Shown here: positions 55,230 to 63,710 of the stretch, one piece after another
How positions within the stretch are numbered: position 1 is the first letter of the stretch
Layout: each line of letters starts with the position of its first letter
NCBI GenBank assembly: GCA_965204295.1
Contig: OZ241973.1
Span: 2,046,001 to 2,110,000 of the forward strand
Reading direction: 5' to 3'
Length of the DNA stretch: 64,000 bases
Source: JAWKWH01 sp965204295
Lineage (GTDB): Bacteria; Pseudomonadota; Alphaproteobacteria; Rhizobiales; Rhizobiaceae
Position numbers and translations under genes: made by a program
Notes under the pieces: model-generated
Database searches by the model: none
Told to the model about the DNA's origin: nothing
What the model saw: the letters and a program-made list of their open reading frames with translations, nothing else

Positions 55230-55274
55230 AGTCGGAATCGCGAACCCGTTTACCGAATATCACGGAACGACACA

Positions 55275-55748
55275 ATGAACGAGACCATGGAACGGCGCCT
55301 GCGAAATCTCGGCGTCGAATTGCCGGAAGCGGCGGCACCGGCCGCGAATTACGCTCCATACCGCCTCGCCGGAAACCTGTTGATGACGGCCGGTCAGTTG
55401 CCCCTGCGCGATGGCGAACTGACCGCCGCCGGGCTTCTCGGCGCCGATCTCGACCTCGCGGCGGGCCGGGAGGCCGCCAGGGTCTGCGCGATCAACATAC
55501 TCGCCCAGGCGAAAGCGGCGCTCGGCGATCCTGAGAAAATCCGGCGCCTGGTCAAAATCACGGTGTTCGTCGCTTCCGCGCCCGGTTTCACGGAGCAGCA
55601 TCTGGTTGCGAACGGCGCTTCGGATCTGCTGGTCGAAGCGCTCGGCGAACGCGGCGTTCACGCGCGGTCGGCCGTCGGCGTCGCCGCCCTTCCGCTCAAC
55701 GCGCCGGTGGAAATCGAGGCGGTTTTCGAGACCGACACGCGCGAATGA
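55275..55748 (+). CDS. RidA/YjgF-family protein
   Basis: 157-residue RidA-fold protein. 'MERRLRNLGVELPEAAAPAA' and 'NYAPYRLAGNLLMTAGQLPL' are the long-form RidA start. The C-terminal part has 'LGDPEKIRRLVKITVFVASA' and 'GVHARSAVGVAALPLNAPVE', with the Arg in 'HARSAVGVAALP' at the position of the substrate-binding Arg. RidA proteins hydrolyse reactive enamine/imine intermediates, although this subfamily's activity is not established. Its stop overlaps the ATG of the glycerophosphodiesterase gene by four bases. Confidence 0.9.
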   Translation: MNETMERRLRNLGVELPEAAAPAANYAPYRLAGNLLMTAGQLPLRDGELTAAGLLGADLDLAAGREAARVCAINILAQAKAALGDPEKIRRLVKITVFVASAPGFTEQHLVANGASDLLVEALGERGVHARSAVGVAALPLNAPVEIEAVFETDTRE

Positions 55749-56470
55749 GCGATGGCGGCATTTCCTGGCTGACCGCGCGGCCGATCGCCCATCGCGGTCT
55801 GCATGACGGAAACCGGCGCTGCTGGGAGAACACGCTGCCCGCGTTCGAACGCGCCGTTTCGGGCAATTTTTCGATCGAATGCGATGTGGTCCTTACGGCG
55901 GATTGCGTGCCGATGGTGTTTCACGACCGCGAGCTGACCCGCCTCACCGGCCGGCGGGGCAAGGTGCGCGAGACACGCGCAGACGAACTTTCACGGATGG
56001 TCGTCGGAACTTCCGCCGACAGGCCGCCCAGCCTCGCGGAAACCCTGGCGCTCGTCGCATGCCGCGTGCCGGTGGTGATCGAACTGAAGGGAAATGAAGA
56101 CCATGACGCCGGATTTGTCGCCGCGGTCGCCGAAGCCCTCAGGAACTACAAGGGGAAGGCGGCGATCATGTCGTTCAGCCCGCATCTTGTCCGCCGATTC
56201 GCGACACAGGCGCCGGGCGTTCCCGCCGGACTGACCGCCGAGGGAACGAGCCAAGAGGCGATGGAGGCCCATTTTTCGATGCTGGCGCACGGTATTTCGT
56301 TCGTCTCCTACGCGGCGCGGGAAATTCCAAATCCGTTCGTGGCGTTCACCCGCGACCGGCTGGGCCTGCCCTTCATCACATGGACCGTCCGGGACCGGCG
56401 GGCCGCCGGACAGACATGGGCGCAAGGCGGTCAGATCACATTCGAAGGCTTCGATCCGGACCGGCCTTGA
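55745..56470 (+). CDS. glycerophosphodiester phosphodiesterase
   Basis: 241-residue TIM-barrel phosphodiesterase of the GDPD family. Catalytic motifs are 'PIAHRGLHDGNRRCWENT' (His-Arg and the Glu of ENT), 'FSIECDVVLTADCVPMVFHD' (ExD metal site and catalytic His), and 'VPVVIELKG' for the second Glu. 'LPFITWTVRDRR' is the C-terminal strand. These enzymes release sn-glycerol-3-phosphate from deacylated phospholipids. There is no signal peptide, so it is cytosolic. Translationally coupled to the RidA-like gene. Confidence 0.9.
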   Translation: MSDGGISWLTARPIAHRGLHDGNRRCWENTLPAFERAVSGNFSIECDVVLTADCVPMVFHDRELTRLTGRRGKVRETRADELSRMVVGTSADRPPSLAETLALVACRVPVVIELKGNEDHDAGFVAAVAEALRNYKGKAAIMSFSPHLVRRFATQAPGVPAGLTAEGTSQEAMEAHFSMLAHGISFVSYAAREIPNPFVAFTRDRLGLPFITWTVRDRRAAGQTWAQGGQITFEGFDPDRP

Positions 56471-56524
56471 AGTTCTCTTCGCCCCGGTCTTGCCCGCCGC
56501 CGCGGAACCGTTAGTTTCCGGTCC

Positions 56525-57712
56525 ATGAGCACGGGCAATTCCCAAATAGCACAAGATTTCATCATCCGGACCGTTCCGTCCATGGACGGTTTCAACGGGC
56601 GTGAATGGGATGAACTTACGGGTGCGAACCGCCGCCATGAAACATATAATCCGTTTGTCGGCCATGCCTTCCTGAGCGCGCTGGAAAGGTCGCGATCCGC
56701 GACGCGCGAGACCGGGTGGACGGGCCGGCATCTCCGTCTGGAGACCGAAAGCGGCGCTCTCGCCGGCGCGGCGGCGTGTTATCTGAAAAGCCACAGTCAG
56801 GGCGAATATGTGTTCGATCATGGCTGGGCCGACGCATTCGAGCGCGCCGGAGGGCGTTACTACCCGAAATTGCAGGTTTCCGTACCCTTTACGCCGGCCA
56901 CCGGGCCGCGCCTGCTCGTCCGCCGCGGGTACGACCCGGCATCGGTGCATCGGGCGCTCGCGGACGGCCTGAAACTCCTGACAGAGCGTCTTGGCGTTTC
57001 GTCCGTCCACGTCACCTTCGCGCCGGAAAACGAGAGCGCCGCGTTGGAGAAAACCGGATTTCTGCACCGGACCGACCGGCAGTTTCACTTTGTGAACCGG
57101 GGCTATCGCGACTATACCGACTTCCTCGACACGCTGACGTCACGCAAGCGCAAGGCGCTGAAAAAGGAACGCGCGCGGGCGGTCGCCGATGGCGTCGACA
57201 TCGTCCGGCTGACGGGTCGCGACCTGACCGAAGCGATCTGGGACGACTTCTTTGCGTTTTACATGGATACCGGCGGCCGAAAATGGGGAAGGCCCTATCT
57301 GACCCGCGAGTTCTTTTCGCTCATCGGCGAATCCATGGCGGACGACATCGTCCTGATCATGGCGCGCCGCAATGGCGGGAACATCGCCGGCGCGCTGAAT
57401 TTCGTCGGCGCGGACACGATCTTCGGCCGGCATTGGGGGTGCGTCGAGGATCGCCGGTTTCTGCATTTCGAACTGTGTTACCATCAGGCCATCGACTATG
57501 CGATCGAGCGCGAATTGAAGGTCGTGGAGGCCGGGGCGCAGGGCGAGCACAAGCTCGCTCGCGGCTATACGCCGGTCAAGACGCACTCCGCGCACCATAT
57601 TCCGCACGCGGGGTTTCGCCGGGCGGTCGACGACTATCTGCGACATGAACGCGCGGAGGTCGACCGGGTCGGCGACATGCTTGATGCGCATACGCCGTTC
57701 AGGAAGGGCTGA
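56525..57712 (+). CDS. FemAB/GNAT-like N-acyltransferase (COG3146 type)
   Basis: 395-residue protein of the GNAT/FemAB-like COG3146 (DUF482) family. It has 'NGREWDELTGANRRHETYNP', 'GHAFLSALERSRSATRETGW' and 'GGRYYPKLQVSVPFTPATGP' (family signature), then 'GFLHRTDRQFHFVNRGYRDY', 'SRKRKALKKERARA' (basic helix), 'GGNIAGALNFVGADTIFGRH' and 'VVEAGAQGEHKLARGYTP' (conserved C-terminal block). It is probably a peptidyl- or lipid-linked acyltransferase, with unknown substrate. It is followed after only 5 bases by the convergent 56-residue gene. Confidence 0.85.
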   Translation: MSTGNSQIAQDFIIRTVPSMDGFNGREWDELTGANRRHETYNPFVGHAFLSALERSRSATRETGWTGRHLRLETESGALAGAAACYLKSHSQGEYVFDHGWADAFERAGGRYYPKLQVSVPFTPATGPRLLVRRGYDPASVHRALADGLKLLTERLGVSSVHVTFAPENESAALEKTGFLHRTDRQFHFVNRGYRDYTDFLDTLTSRKRKALKKERARAVADGVDIVRLTGRDLTEAIWDDFFAFYMDTGGRKWGRPYLTREFFSLIGESMADDIVLIMARRNGGNIAGALNFVGADTIFGRHWGCVEDRRFLHFELCYHQAIDYAIERELKVVEAGAQGEHKLARGYTPVKTHSAHHIPHAGFRRAVDDYLRHERAEVDRVGDMLDAHTPFRKG

Positions 57713-57717
57713 CCCGC

Positions 57718-57888
57718 CTACCGGCGATTTCGATCGTCGCGCAAAAACGGGACAAGGAACGCAAAACAGGCAATCAGGAAAAACACGCCGCCACCGAGCG
57801 CGAGGCCGTCGCCCGAACGCCAGGCCGCGACAATGAAAAACAGTGCGGAGACGATGAAAAGCATCCATCCGGCAAGAATCCAACGCAT
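57718..57888 (-). CDS. 56-residue two-helix membrane protein
   Basis: A short gene. The product starts 'MRWILAGWMLFIVSALFFIV', has a Gly-rich turn 'RSGDGLALGGGVF', a second helix 'FFLIACFAFLVPFL' and a basic end 'RDDRNRR'. Two hydrophobic helices with a charged tail are consistent with a small inner-membrane protein. An AGGAG sequence lies about 7 bases before the ATG at 57888. It is convergent with the acyltransferase gene and divergent from the HIT gene. Family unknown. Confidence 0.55.
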   Translation of the reverse strand: MRWILAGWMLFIVSALFFIVAAWRSGDGLALGGGVFFLIACFAFLVPFLRDDRNRR

Positions 57889-57968
57889 CGACGCTCCTCG
57901 CCCTTGACCGTCACGGACACCCGGTGAAACATTGCCGCCGACAGGTCAACAAAAATCCGGTGGCGTTC

Positions 57969-58394
57969 ATGACGGCTGAATACGACGACGGCAATATCTT
58001 CGCGAAAATCCTGCGCGGGGAAATCCCCAGCGAGAAACTGTATGAGGACGGCGACACATTCGCTTTCATGGACATCATGCCGCGCAGCCGGGGTCATTGC
58101 CTCGTCATTCCAAGAAAGCCGGCGCGCAATTTGACGGATTGTTCCGACGACAGCCTTGGAGCGGTCATCGCAACGACCAAAAAGCTAGCGGTCGCGGTGT
58201 TGAAGGCTTTCGGCGCGGACGGCGTGACGATCCTGCAAGCCAATGAGCCGGCGGCGGGGCAGGAGGTGTTTCATCTGCATTTCCACGTCATTCCGCGTTA
58301 CGACGGCGAAAAGCTCGGCCCGCCGGCCTCCCGGATGGAGGAAGGCGAGGTTCTCGCGGAAAATGCCGAAAAAATTCGCGCGGCGCTCGGCTGA
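57969..58394 (+). CDS. HIT-family nucleotide hydrolase
   Basis: 141-residue histidine-triad protein. 'DDGNIFAKILRGEIPSEKLY' and 'DTFAFMDIMPRSRGHCLVIP' are the HIT fold, and the catalytic triad motif is 'VFHLHFHVIPRY' (HxHxH). HIT (HINT-like) enzymes hydrolyse purine nucleoside phosphoramidates or related nucleotides. ATG chosen at 57969, where similarity starts; the frame is open 15 codons upstream. It converges with the azlCD genes. Confidence 0.9.
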   Translation: MTAEYDDGNIFAKILRGEIPSEKLYEDGDTFAFMDIMPRSRGHCLVIPRKPARNLTDCSDDSLGAVIATTKKLAVAVLKAFGADGVTILQANEPAAGQEVFHLHFHVIPRYDGEKLGPPASRMEEGEVLAENAEKIRAALG

Positions 58395-58418
58395 ACCGGG
58401 GACAAAAGTTCGCCGCCG

Positions 58419-58763
58419 TCACATGAGGACAAACGGCAACAACACGATTTCGGCGACGACGATGCCGACGACAGTCGACTTCCCGCCGATCAGATAGGCG
58501 CAAAATCCCAGCGCGACGGCGCCTAGCCTGACCGGAAGCGCGATTGTCGCCAATGCGCCGACGGGAAACAATACGAGATTGGAAATGACGGCCGCCACCA
58601 GCGCGGTCGCGACGCAGCGCACAAACACCAGCGCATCGGAGCGTTCATCGATTTTTCCGCCAAGATAAACGCCGAGAACACGCCAGATATCGGTCGCGAA
58701 CCAGCCCGCGGCAAGAATGAAAACATATGGCCACCACCATGCGCCGACCGCATCCCAGGTCAT
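58419..58763 (-). CDS. AzlD-domain branched-chain amino acid transport protein
   Basis: 114-residue membrane protein with four hydrophobic helices, the small subunit (AzlD) of an AzlCD-type exporter for branched-chain or other amino acids. 'WWPYVFILAAGWFATDIWRV' and 'LVFVRCVATALVAAVISNLV' are typical. The ATG overlaps the azlC-type gene stop by four bases, so the two are coupled. Full length for the family. Confidence 0.85.
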   Translation of the reverse strand: MTWDAVGAWWWPYVFILAAGWFATDIWRVLGVYLGGKIDERSDALVFVRCVATALVAAVISNLVLFPVGALATIALPVRLGAVALGFCAYLIGGKSTVVGIVVAEIVLLPFVLM

Positions 58764-59503
58764 GCCGGACCGCCCCGCCGGCCAATGCGATGGAAGGCAT
58801 AGGCGAGAACTCCTCCCGTCGCCCCCGCGGCAAGCAGATCGACCCGCGGCGCCAGAAAATGGAACACAGGCCCGAGGACGAGGCCAAGAGCGAGCGCGAC
58901 AAGGCCGGCGTTTTCCCGGGCGGACGACCAGAGCGATGTCAGAAAATACATTGGCGTCAGCATGAGGAAGGCGGCGGCGACGCCGGCGGACATGCGCGCC
59001 GAGGTTATGAACACCAGAGCGGCAATCAGCACGTTGAGCGCCATCAGCGTGGAACCGATGCCGAAATAAAAGCCGGTTCGACGCGCTCTGGGCACACGCG
59101 GAAAACGCTCCATTGCGATCACCCACGATGTCACCGCGATGAAATGGGAAAGCAGATACAAGACCCAGGTTCTGGTATGCGGTCCCTTCATTTCCGGAAT
59201 CATCGCGACGGTCATGGGCATGAGGCGGACGGAGGAGAGCGCGACGGCCAGCGCCGCCGCCGGAAGCGAAGCCCCCGACACGACCGCGCCGACCAACACC
59301 ACCTTCGCCGGCAGCGCCCATATGGCGACGATCATGAAAGCGGTTTCCGCGAGGGAAAAACCCGTCTCCCGGGCAAGCGACGCAAAACCGATGAACGACA
59401 TGACCAGAACGAGACCGGGAACGGAAAAGGCCGCGCGAACGCCTCGACCATACCAATGCAGATGACCGTGTTCGGGTGGATGGCGGGGCGCGGCGTCGAT
59501 CAT
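58760..59503 (-). CDS. AzlC-family amino acid exporter permease
   Basis: 247-residue membrane protein with about seven hydrophobic segments, the large subunit of an AzlCD pair. 'VRAAFSVPGLVLVMSFIGFA', 'SLAETAFMIVAIWALPAKVV', 'SSVRLMPMTVAMIPEMKGPH' and 'AGVAAAFLMLTPMYFLTSLW' are typical. It is paired with the small AzlD-like gene downstream. No regulator gene adjoins. Confidence 0.85.
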   Translation of the reverse strand: MIDAAPRHPPEHGHLHWYGRGVRAAFSVPGLVLVMSFIGFASLARETGFSLAETAFMIVAIWALPAKVVLVGAVVSGASLPAAALAVALSSVRLMPMTVAMIPEMKGPHTRTWVLYLLSHFIAVTSWVIAMERFPRVPRARRTGFYFGIGSTLMALNVLIAALVFITSARMSAGVAAAFLMLTPMYFLTSLWSSARENAGLVALALGLVLGPVFHFLAPRVDLLAAGATGGVLAYAFHRIGRRGGPA

Positions 59504-59571
59504 GCAACCGCTCTATCACAGAGCCCGGGTTGAACAAGCGGCGGAACGAAATCGATTGCCGTCGCGCGGCC

Positions 59572-59967
59572 CTACAGGAGTCGCCGAGCGCGCGCCGCAA
59601 GCGCCTTGCGGGGCGATTTCGCGGCGTCGATTATCAAATCGCGAACCTTGTCGCCCCCGATCAATCCCCTCTCGGCCAGGCGGTTCAGCGCTGTCAACGC
59701 GGATGCGGCGGCAATGTTCGATTTGCCGTCAATCCGGACAATGAGTATCTGCTCCAATCGTATTGCCCGATCCCGGGACAGTTGCGTCTCGACCAGGATT
59801 TTCGGCAATTGTTCCCCGATCTCCCAGACGACGCAACGCTCCAGAATATCCGTAAGTCGATCGATATGGTCGTCGAACAGGTCCGGTCTCGATCCGCCGA
59901 TTTGCATTATTGCGTGTGCGCCGTGCGAGACGACCGCCTTGTCGGAGTCGGCAAGGCAATCGATCAA
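59572..59967 (-). CDS. HEAT-repeat-like protein after clpA
   Basis: At least 131 residues of alpha-helical, HEAT-like sequence ('HGAHAIMQIGGSRPDLFDDH', 'RAIRLEQILIVRIDGKSNIA', 'ASALTALNRLAERGLIG', end 'AARARRLL'). The first usable start is a TTG at 59967, but the same frame is open with protein-like sequence for 41 more codons up to the clpA stop codon TGA at 60093-60091, without any ATG, GTG or TTG. Either a rare start codon is used, the TTG is used, or the clpA stop is new. Function unknown; HEAT proteins usually mediate protein contacts. Confidence 0.55.
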   Translation of the reverse strand: MIDCLADSDKAVVSHGAHAIMQIGGSRPDLFDDHIDRLTDILERCVVWEIGEQLPKILVETQLSRDRAIRLEQILIVRIDGKSNIAAASALTALNRLAERGLIGGDKVRDLIIDAAKSPRKALAARARRLL

Positions 59968-60090
59968 ATCGCCGACAATCGCCGGATTGTCAAGAACTTC
60001 GAGCGCGACTTCGGTTGCGCGCCCGATCTCGCCGCGTTTGCCGTCCGCCAGCTTAAGACGAAATTTTTCGCGAACCCGGTCGATCCGACG

Positions 60091-62541
60091 TCAATCCTTG
60101 CGTGGAAGCTGCGGAACCGTGCCGCGCGGTTTCCTGTCCGGCTTTGCGGCCGTTCTGGGCCTGGCGGCCGGTTCTTTCCTTGCCGCTGCTTTCTTCACGC
60201 GTCCCGGCTTGAGGGCTGTTTCCTTCTTGGGCCTGACCGGCACCTCATCGGGCACCGCCGCCAGCTTCAATCCGCTCTTGCCGTTCTCGTTCTTCTCGAC
60301 AGTCACCCGAACGGTGCCGCCGCGCTTCAGGCCGCCAAACAGCACCTCGTCGGCGAGCGGCTTCTTGATGTGTTCCTGAATGACGCGGCCAAGCGGTCTC
60401 GCGCCCATCCGTTCGTCATAGCCTTTCGTCGCCAACCAGCCGACCGCCTCTTCCGACAGGTCGAATGTAACGCCGCGTTCGGACAGTTGGGCCTCCAACT
60501 GCATGACGAATTTCTGCACAACCTTGTGGACGACCGGCACCGGGAGCGCGCTGAACGGAATGATCGCGTCGAGCCGGTTGCGGAATTCCGGCGTGAACAG
60601 CTTGTTGATCGCCTCCAGATCATCGCCCTCGCGCTTCGACGAGCCAAATCCGATGGCCGCCTTTTGCATCTCGGACGCGCCGGCGTTGGTGGTCATGATC
60701 AAAATGACATTTCGAAAATCGATCTGCTTGCCGTTGTGGTCGGTCAGTTTGCCGTGGTCCATCACCTGCAACAGGATATTGAACAGATCGGGATGCGCTT
60801 TTTCAACTTCGTCCAGCAACAGCACGCAATGCGGATGCTGGTCCACGCCGTCGGTCAGGAGACCGCCCTGATCAAAGCCCACATATCCGGGAGGCGCGCC
60901 GATCAGCCGCGATACGGTGTGGCGCTCCATGTATTCGGACATGTCGAAGCGCAGCAATTCCACGCCGAGCGAAGACGCCAGTTGCCTGGCGGCCTCTGTC
61001 TTGCCGACACCGGTCGGGCCGGAGAACAAGTAGCAACCGATCGGCTTTTCGGGTTCGCGCAGTCCGGCGCGCGCCAGCTTGATCGAAGACGCCAGCGCCT
61101 CGATGGCCGTATCCTGTCCGTAGACGACCGTCTTGAGTTCGTTTTCGAGACCGGCGAGAACCTTTTCGTCATCGCTGGACACGGTTTTCGGCGGGATGCG
61201 CGCCATCGTCGCGACGGTCGCCTCGATTTCCCTGACGCCGATCGTCTTGCGCCGCTTGTTTTCGGGAACAAGCATCTGCGCCGCACCGGTCTCGTCAACC
61301 ACGTCGATTGCCTTGTCCGGCAGCTTGCGGTCGTTGATGTACCGCGCCGAAAGTTCAACCGACGCCTTGATGGCGTCGTTGGTGTATTTCACCTTGTGGA
61401 AATCCTCAAAATAGGGCTTCAGCCCCTTCATGATTTCCACGGCATCGTCCAGCGAGGGTTCGGCCACATCGATTTTCTGGAATCTGCGAACGAGCGCCCT
61501 GTCCTTCTCGAAGAACTGGCGGAATTCCTTGTAGGTGGTGGAGCCGATGCACCGGATCGCGCCGTTGGACAGAGCCGGCTTCAACAGATTGGAAGCATCC
61601 ATGGCGCCGCCCGATGTCGCGCCGGCGCCGATGACAGTGTGAATCTCGTCGATGAACAGGACCGCGTCCGGATATTCCTCAAGCTCCTTGACGACCTGCT
61701 TCAGACGCTCCTCGAAATCGCCGCGATAGCGCGTTCCGGCCAGAAGCGCACCCATGTCGAGCGCAAATACCGTCGCGTCGGCCAGCACGTCCGGCACGCC
61801 GCCCTCCACGATTCGTTTGGCGAGACCCTCGGCGATCGCCGTTTTGCCCACACCGGGGTCGCCGACATAGAGCGGGTTGTTCTTCGACCGCCGGCACAAA
61901 ACCTGGATCGTGCGGCTGACCTCCTCCTCACGCCCGATCAGCGGGTCGATGCGGCCGGCATTGGCCTTTTCGTTGAGATTCACGCAATAGGCGCTCAGCG
62001 CGTCCTGCGGTTTCTTCTTGCCGCCATCGTCGACCTCGCCGCCGCCGGAACCGGGCTGATCGTCCTCGACGCCCGTCGGCGCGCGCGATTCGCTCGAACC
62101 CGGTCGCTTGGCGATGCCATGCGAAATGTAGTTGACCGCATCATATCGGGTCATCTGCTGTTCCTGCAGGAAGTATGCGGCATGGCTCTCGCGCTCGGCA
62201 AAGATGGCGACCAGCACATTGGCGCCTGACACTTCTTCGCGGCCCGATGACTGAACGTGGATAACCGCGCGCTGGATCACTCGCTGAAAACCGGATGTCG
62301 GCTTTGAATCTTCTTCATAACCGGTGACGAGATTGTCGAGTTCGGTATCGACGTAATCGATCACGGTGCGCTTCAGGTCGTTCAAATCGACATTGCAGGC
62401 GCGCATGACGGCAGCCGCATCCTTGTCGTCGATGAGGGCGAGCAGAAGATGTTCGAGCGTGGCATATTCGTGATGGCGTTCGTTGGCGAACGTCAATGCC
62501 TGATGCAGCGCCTGTTCCAGGCTTTGTGAAAATGCAGGCAT
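60091..62541 (-). CDS. clpA: ATP-dependent Clp protease ATP-binding subunit ClpA
   Basis: 816-residue AAA+ unfoldase of ClpAP. Clp_N repeats occupy residues 1-145 ('MPAFSQSLEQALHQALTFAN'). D1 has Walker A 'GDPGVGKTAIAEG' at about residue 228 and Walker B 'AVLFIDEIHTVIGAG'. D2 has 'GPTGVGKTEAARQ' at about 510, 'VLLLDEVEKAHPD' and the ClpP-binding loop 'IGFGSSKREGDD'. An additional Lys/Arg/Ala/Pro-rich tail of about 45 residues follows the usual end ('RVKKAAARKEPAAR', 'PRTAAKPDRKPRG'). Directly downstream of clpS, 7 bases apart. Confidence 0.95.
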   Translation of the reverse strand: MPAFSQSLEQALHQALTFANERHHEYATLEHLLLALIDDKDAAAVMRACNVDLNDLKRTVIDYVDTELDNLVTGYEEDSKPTSGFQRVIQRAVIHVQSSGREEVSGANVLVAIFAERESHAAYFLQEQQMTRYDAVNYISHGIAKRPGSSESRAPTGVEDDQPGSGGGEVDDGGKKKPQDALSAYCVNLNEKANAGRIDPLIGREEEVSRTIQVLCRRSKNNPLYVGDPGVGKTAIAEGLAKRIVEGGVPDVLADATVFALDMGALLAGTRYRGDFEERLKQVVKELEEYPDAVLFIDEIHTVIGAGATSGGAMDASNLLKPALSNGAIRCIGSTTYKEFRQFFEKDRALVRRFQKIDVAEPSLDDAVEIMKGLKPYFEDFHKVKYTNDAIKASVELSARYINDRKLPDKAIDVVDETGAAQMLVPENKRRKTIGVREIEATVATMARIPPKTVSSDDEKVLAGLENELKTVVYGQDTAIEALASSIKLARAGLREPEKPIGCYLFSGPTGVGKTEAARQLASSLGVELLRFDMSEYMERHTVSRLIGAPPGYVGFDQGGLLTDGVDQHPHCVLLLDEVEKAHPDLFNILLQVMDHGKLTDHNGKQIDFRNVILIMTTNAGASEMQKAAIGFGSSKREGDDLEAINKLFTPEFRNRLDAIIPFSALPVPVVHKVVQKFVMQLEAQLSERGVTFDLSEEAVGWLATKGYDERMGARPLGRVIQEHIKKPLADEVLFGGLKRGGTVRVTVEKNENGKSGLKLAAVPDEVPVRPKKETALKPGRVKKAAARKEPAARPRTAAKPDRKPRGTVPQLPRKD

Positions 62542-62548
62542 TCCTACC

Positions 62549-62923
62549 TCACTTCTTTTCCATCACGCATTGCAGCGGATGCTGATGCTGACGTGCGAAA
62601 TCCATCACGTTCGATACCTTGGTCTCCGCCACCTCAAAAGTATAGACCCCGCATTCGCCAACACCGTGATTGTGAACGTGGAGCATGATTTTTGTCGCCT
62701 GCTCCCGATTCTTGCTGAAGAATCGCTCCAGAACGTGAACGACAAACTCCATCGGCGTGTAGTCGTCATTCAATATCAATACGCGGTAGAGACTCGGCTT
62801 CTTGGTTCTTGTGCGGGTGATGACAGCCGTGCCGCGGTCGCCGTCGCGGCCGTCGGCATCGTCATCCCGATCTTCCTGCAATTTCGTGCGGCGATCGATC
62901 AGTCTCTCAACAATCTGCGCCAC
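62549..62923 (-). CDS. clpS: ClpA adaptor protein ClpS
   Basis: 124-residue adaptor. The core has 'LYRVLILNDDYTPMEFVVHV', 'LERFFSKNREQATKIMLHVH' (with the substrate-pocket region), 'NHGVGECGVYTFEVAETKV' and 'FARQHQHPLQCVMEKK'. ClpS delivers N-degron substrates to ClpAP. The N-terminal ~40 residues are a charged extension ('KLQEDRDDDADGRDGD') not present in all members. First gene of clpS-clpA. Confidence 0.95.
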   Translation of the reverse strand: MAQIVERLIDRRTKLQEDRDDDADGRDGDRGTAVITRTRTKKPSLYRVLILNDDYTPMEFVVHVLERFFSKNREQATKIMLHVHNHGVGECGVYTFEVAETKVSNVMDFARQHQHPLQCVMEKK

Positions 62924-63063
62924 GGTGTGCCTGCCGAAAAACCTGTTTCGCGTGAGCGCCCATGTAGGCGCTTCACCGACAATTGTAAGGCCTGAAAGTC
63001 AGGTGACAATACGGGGATCGTGATAAATGTGCGCCGATCACCAAAACCCGTATCTGAAGACGC

Positions 63064-63096
63064 AAAAACCCGACAGCGTGGGGCTGCCGGGTTTTT
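63064..63096 (-). terminator. intrinsic terminator after the phasin gene
   Basis: AAAAACCCGACAGC (from 63064) pairs with GCTGCCGGGTTTTT (to 63096) with one mismatch, and A/T tracts lie on both sides. It lies 58 bases after the phasin stop and before the clpS promoter region. Confidence 0.8.
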
Positions 63097-63153
63097 CAAT
63101 GTTCCGCCGATAATCCGGGCGCCGGATCCGGCGCGGATATTCCGTGGTTCGAC

Positions 63154-63483
63154 TTACTTCGCCTTGTTGATAGCCTTGTCGGTCGGCTTGAACGCGTCCT
63201 TCGTCATGTCGGCGTAGATTTCGCCGACCTTGGTCGCCTGAGCAACCGTGCGCTCAAACGCCTCCTTGGCATATTCGGATTGCGCCTCGAACGCCTTTTC
63301 CGCAGTGTTGGCGGCCGCCGCTTTTTCGAATGCCGAAACACCGCTCTCAACGGACGTCTTTGCATATTCCGCGGTTTCGGCGGCGAGAGCCTGTACGCCG
63401 TTGGACCATGCTGCCGCGCATTTCATGGCGTTGTCGACGATCTCCTTGTTGAATTTGCTGACATTCTCAAAAGACCGGTTCAT
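63154..63483 (-). CDS. phasin-family protein
   Basis: 109-residue helical protein of the phasin family that coats polyhydroxyalkanoate granules. 'MNRSFENVSKFNKEIVDNAM', 'KCAAAWSNGVQALAAETAEY', 'EYAKEAFERTVAQATKVGE' and the Lys-rich end 'DAFKPTDKAINKAK' are typical amphipathic phasin helices. I chose the ATG at 63483 because similarity begins there. It is a separate transcript ended by the terminator at 63064-63096. Confidence 0.85.
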   Translation of the reverse strand: MNRSFENVSKFNKEIVDNAMKCAAAWSNGVQALAAETAEYAKTSVESGVSAFEKAAAANTAEKAFEAQSEYAKEAFERTVAQATKVGEIYADMTKDAFKPTDKAINKAK

Positions 63484-63710
63484 CGTTGGCGTCCTTTCAT
63501 TGGCTTGATGGGAGGAATGCGATATGCTGCATTGCGAAAGATTTAGTGTGCGTTGCACAAAACGTCAACCATGTCGGAAGAATTCGCACGAATTCATCAA
63601 GGGTCCGGTTATCATAAACGGATTGGTAACGACGTGCCGGTTAGCCTGACCGCGACACCGGCAGTTTGTCACCGGTGAGTTTACGAATTCCTGATTATGC
63701 GGGTGATGAT

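Noticed and set aside
59476..62229. 917-codon plus-strand frame opposite clpA
   Set aside because: An antisense shadow of clpA caused by GC-rich codon use; the composition is not protein-like and clpA motifs are complete on the other strand.
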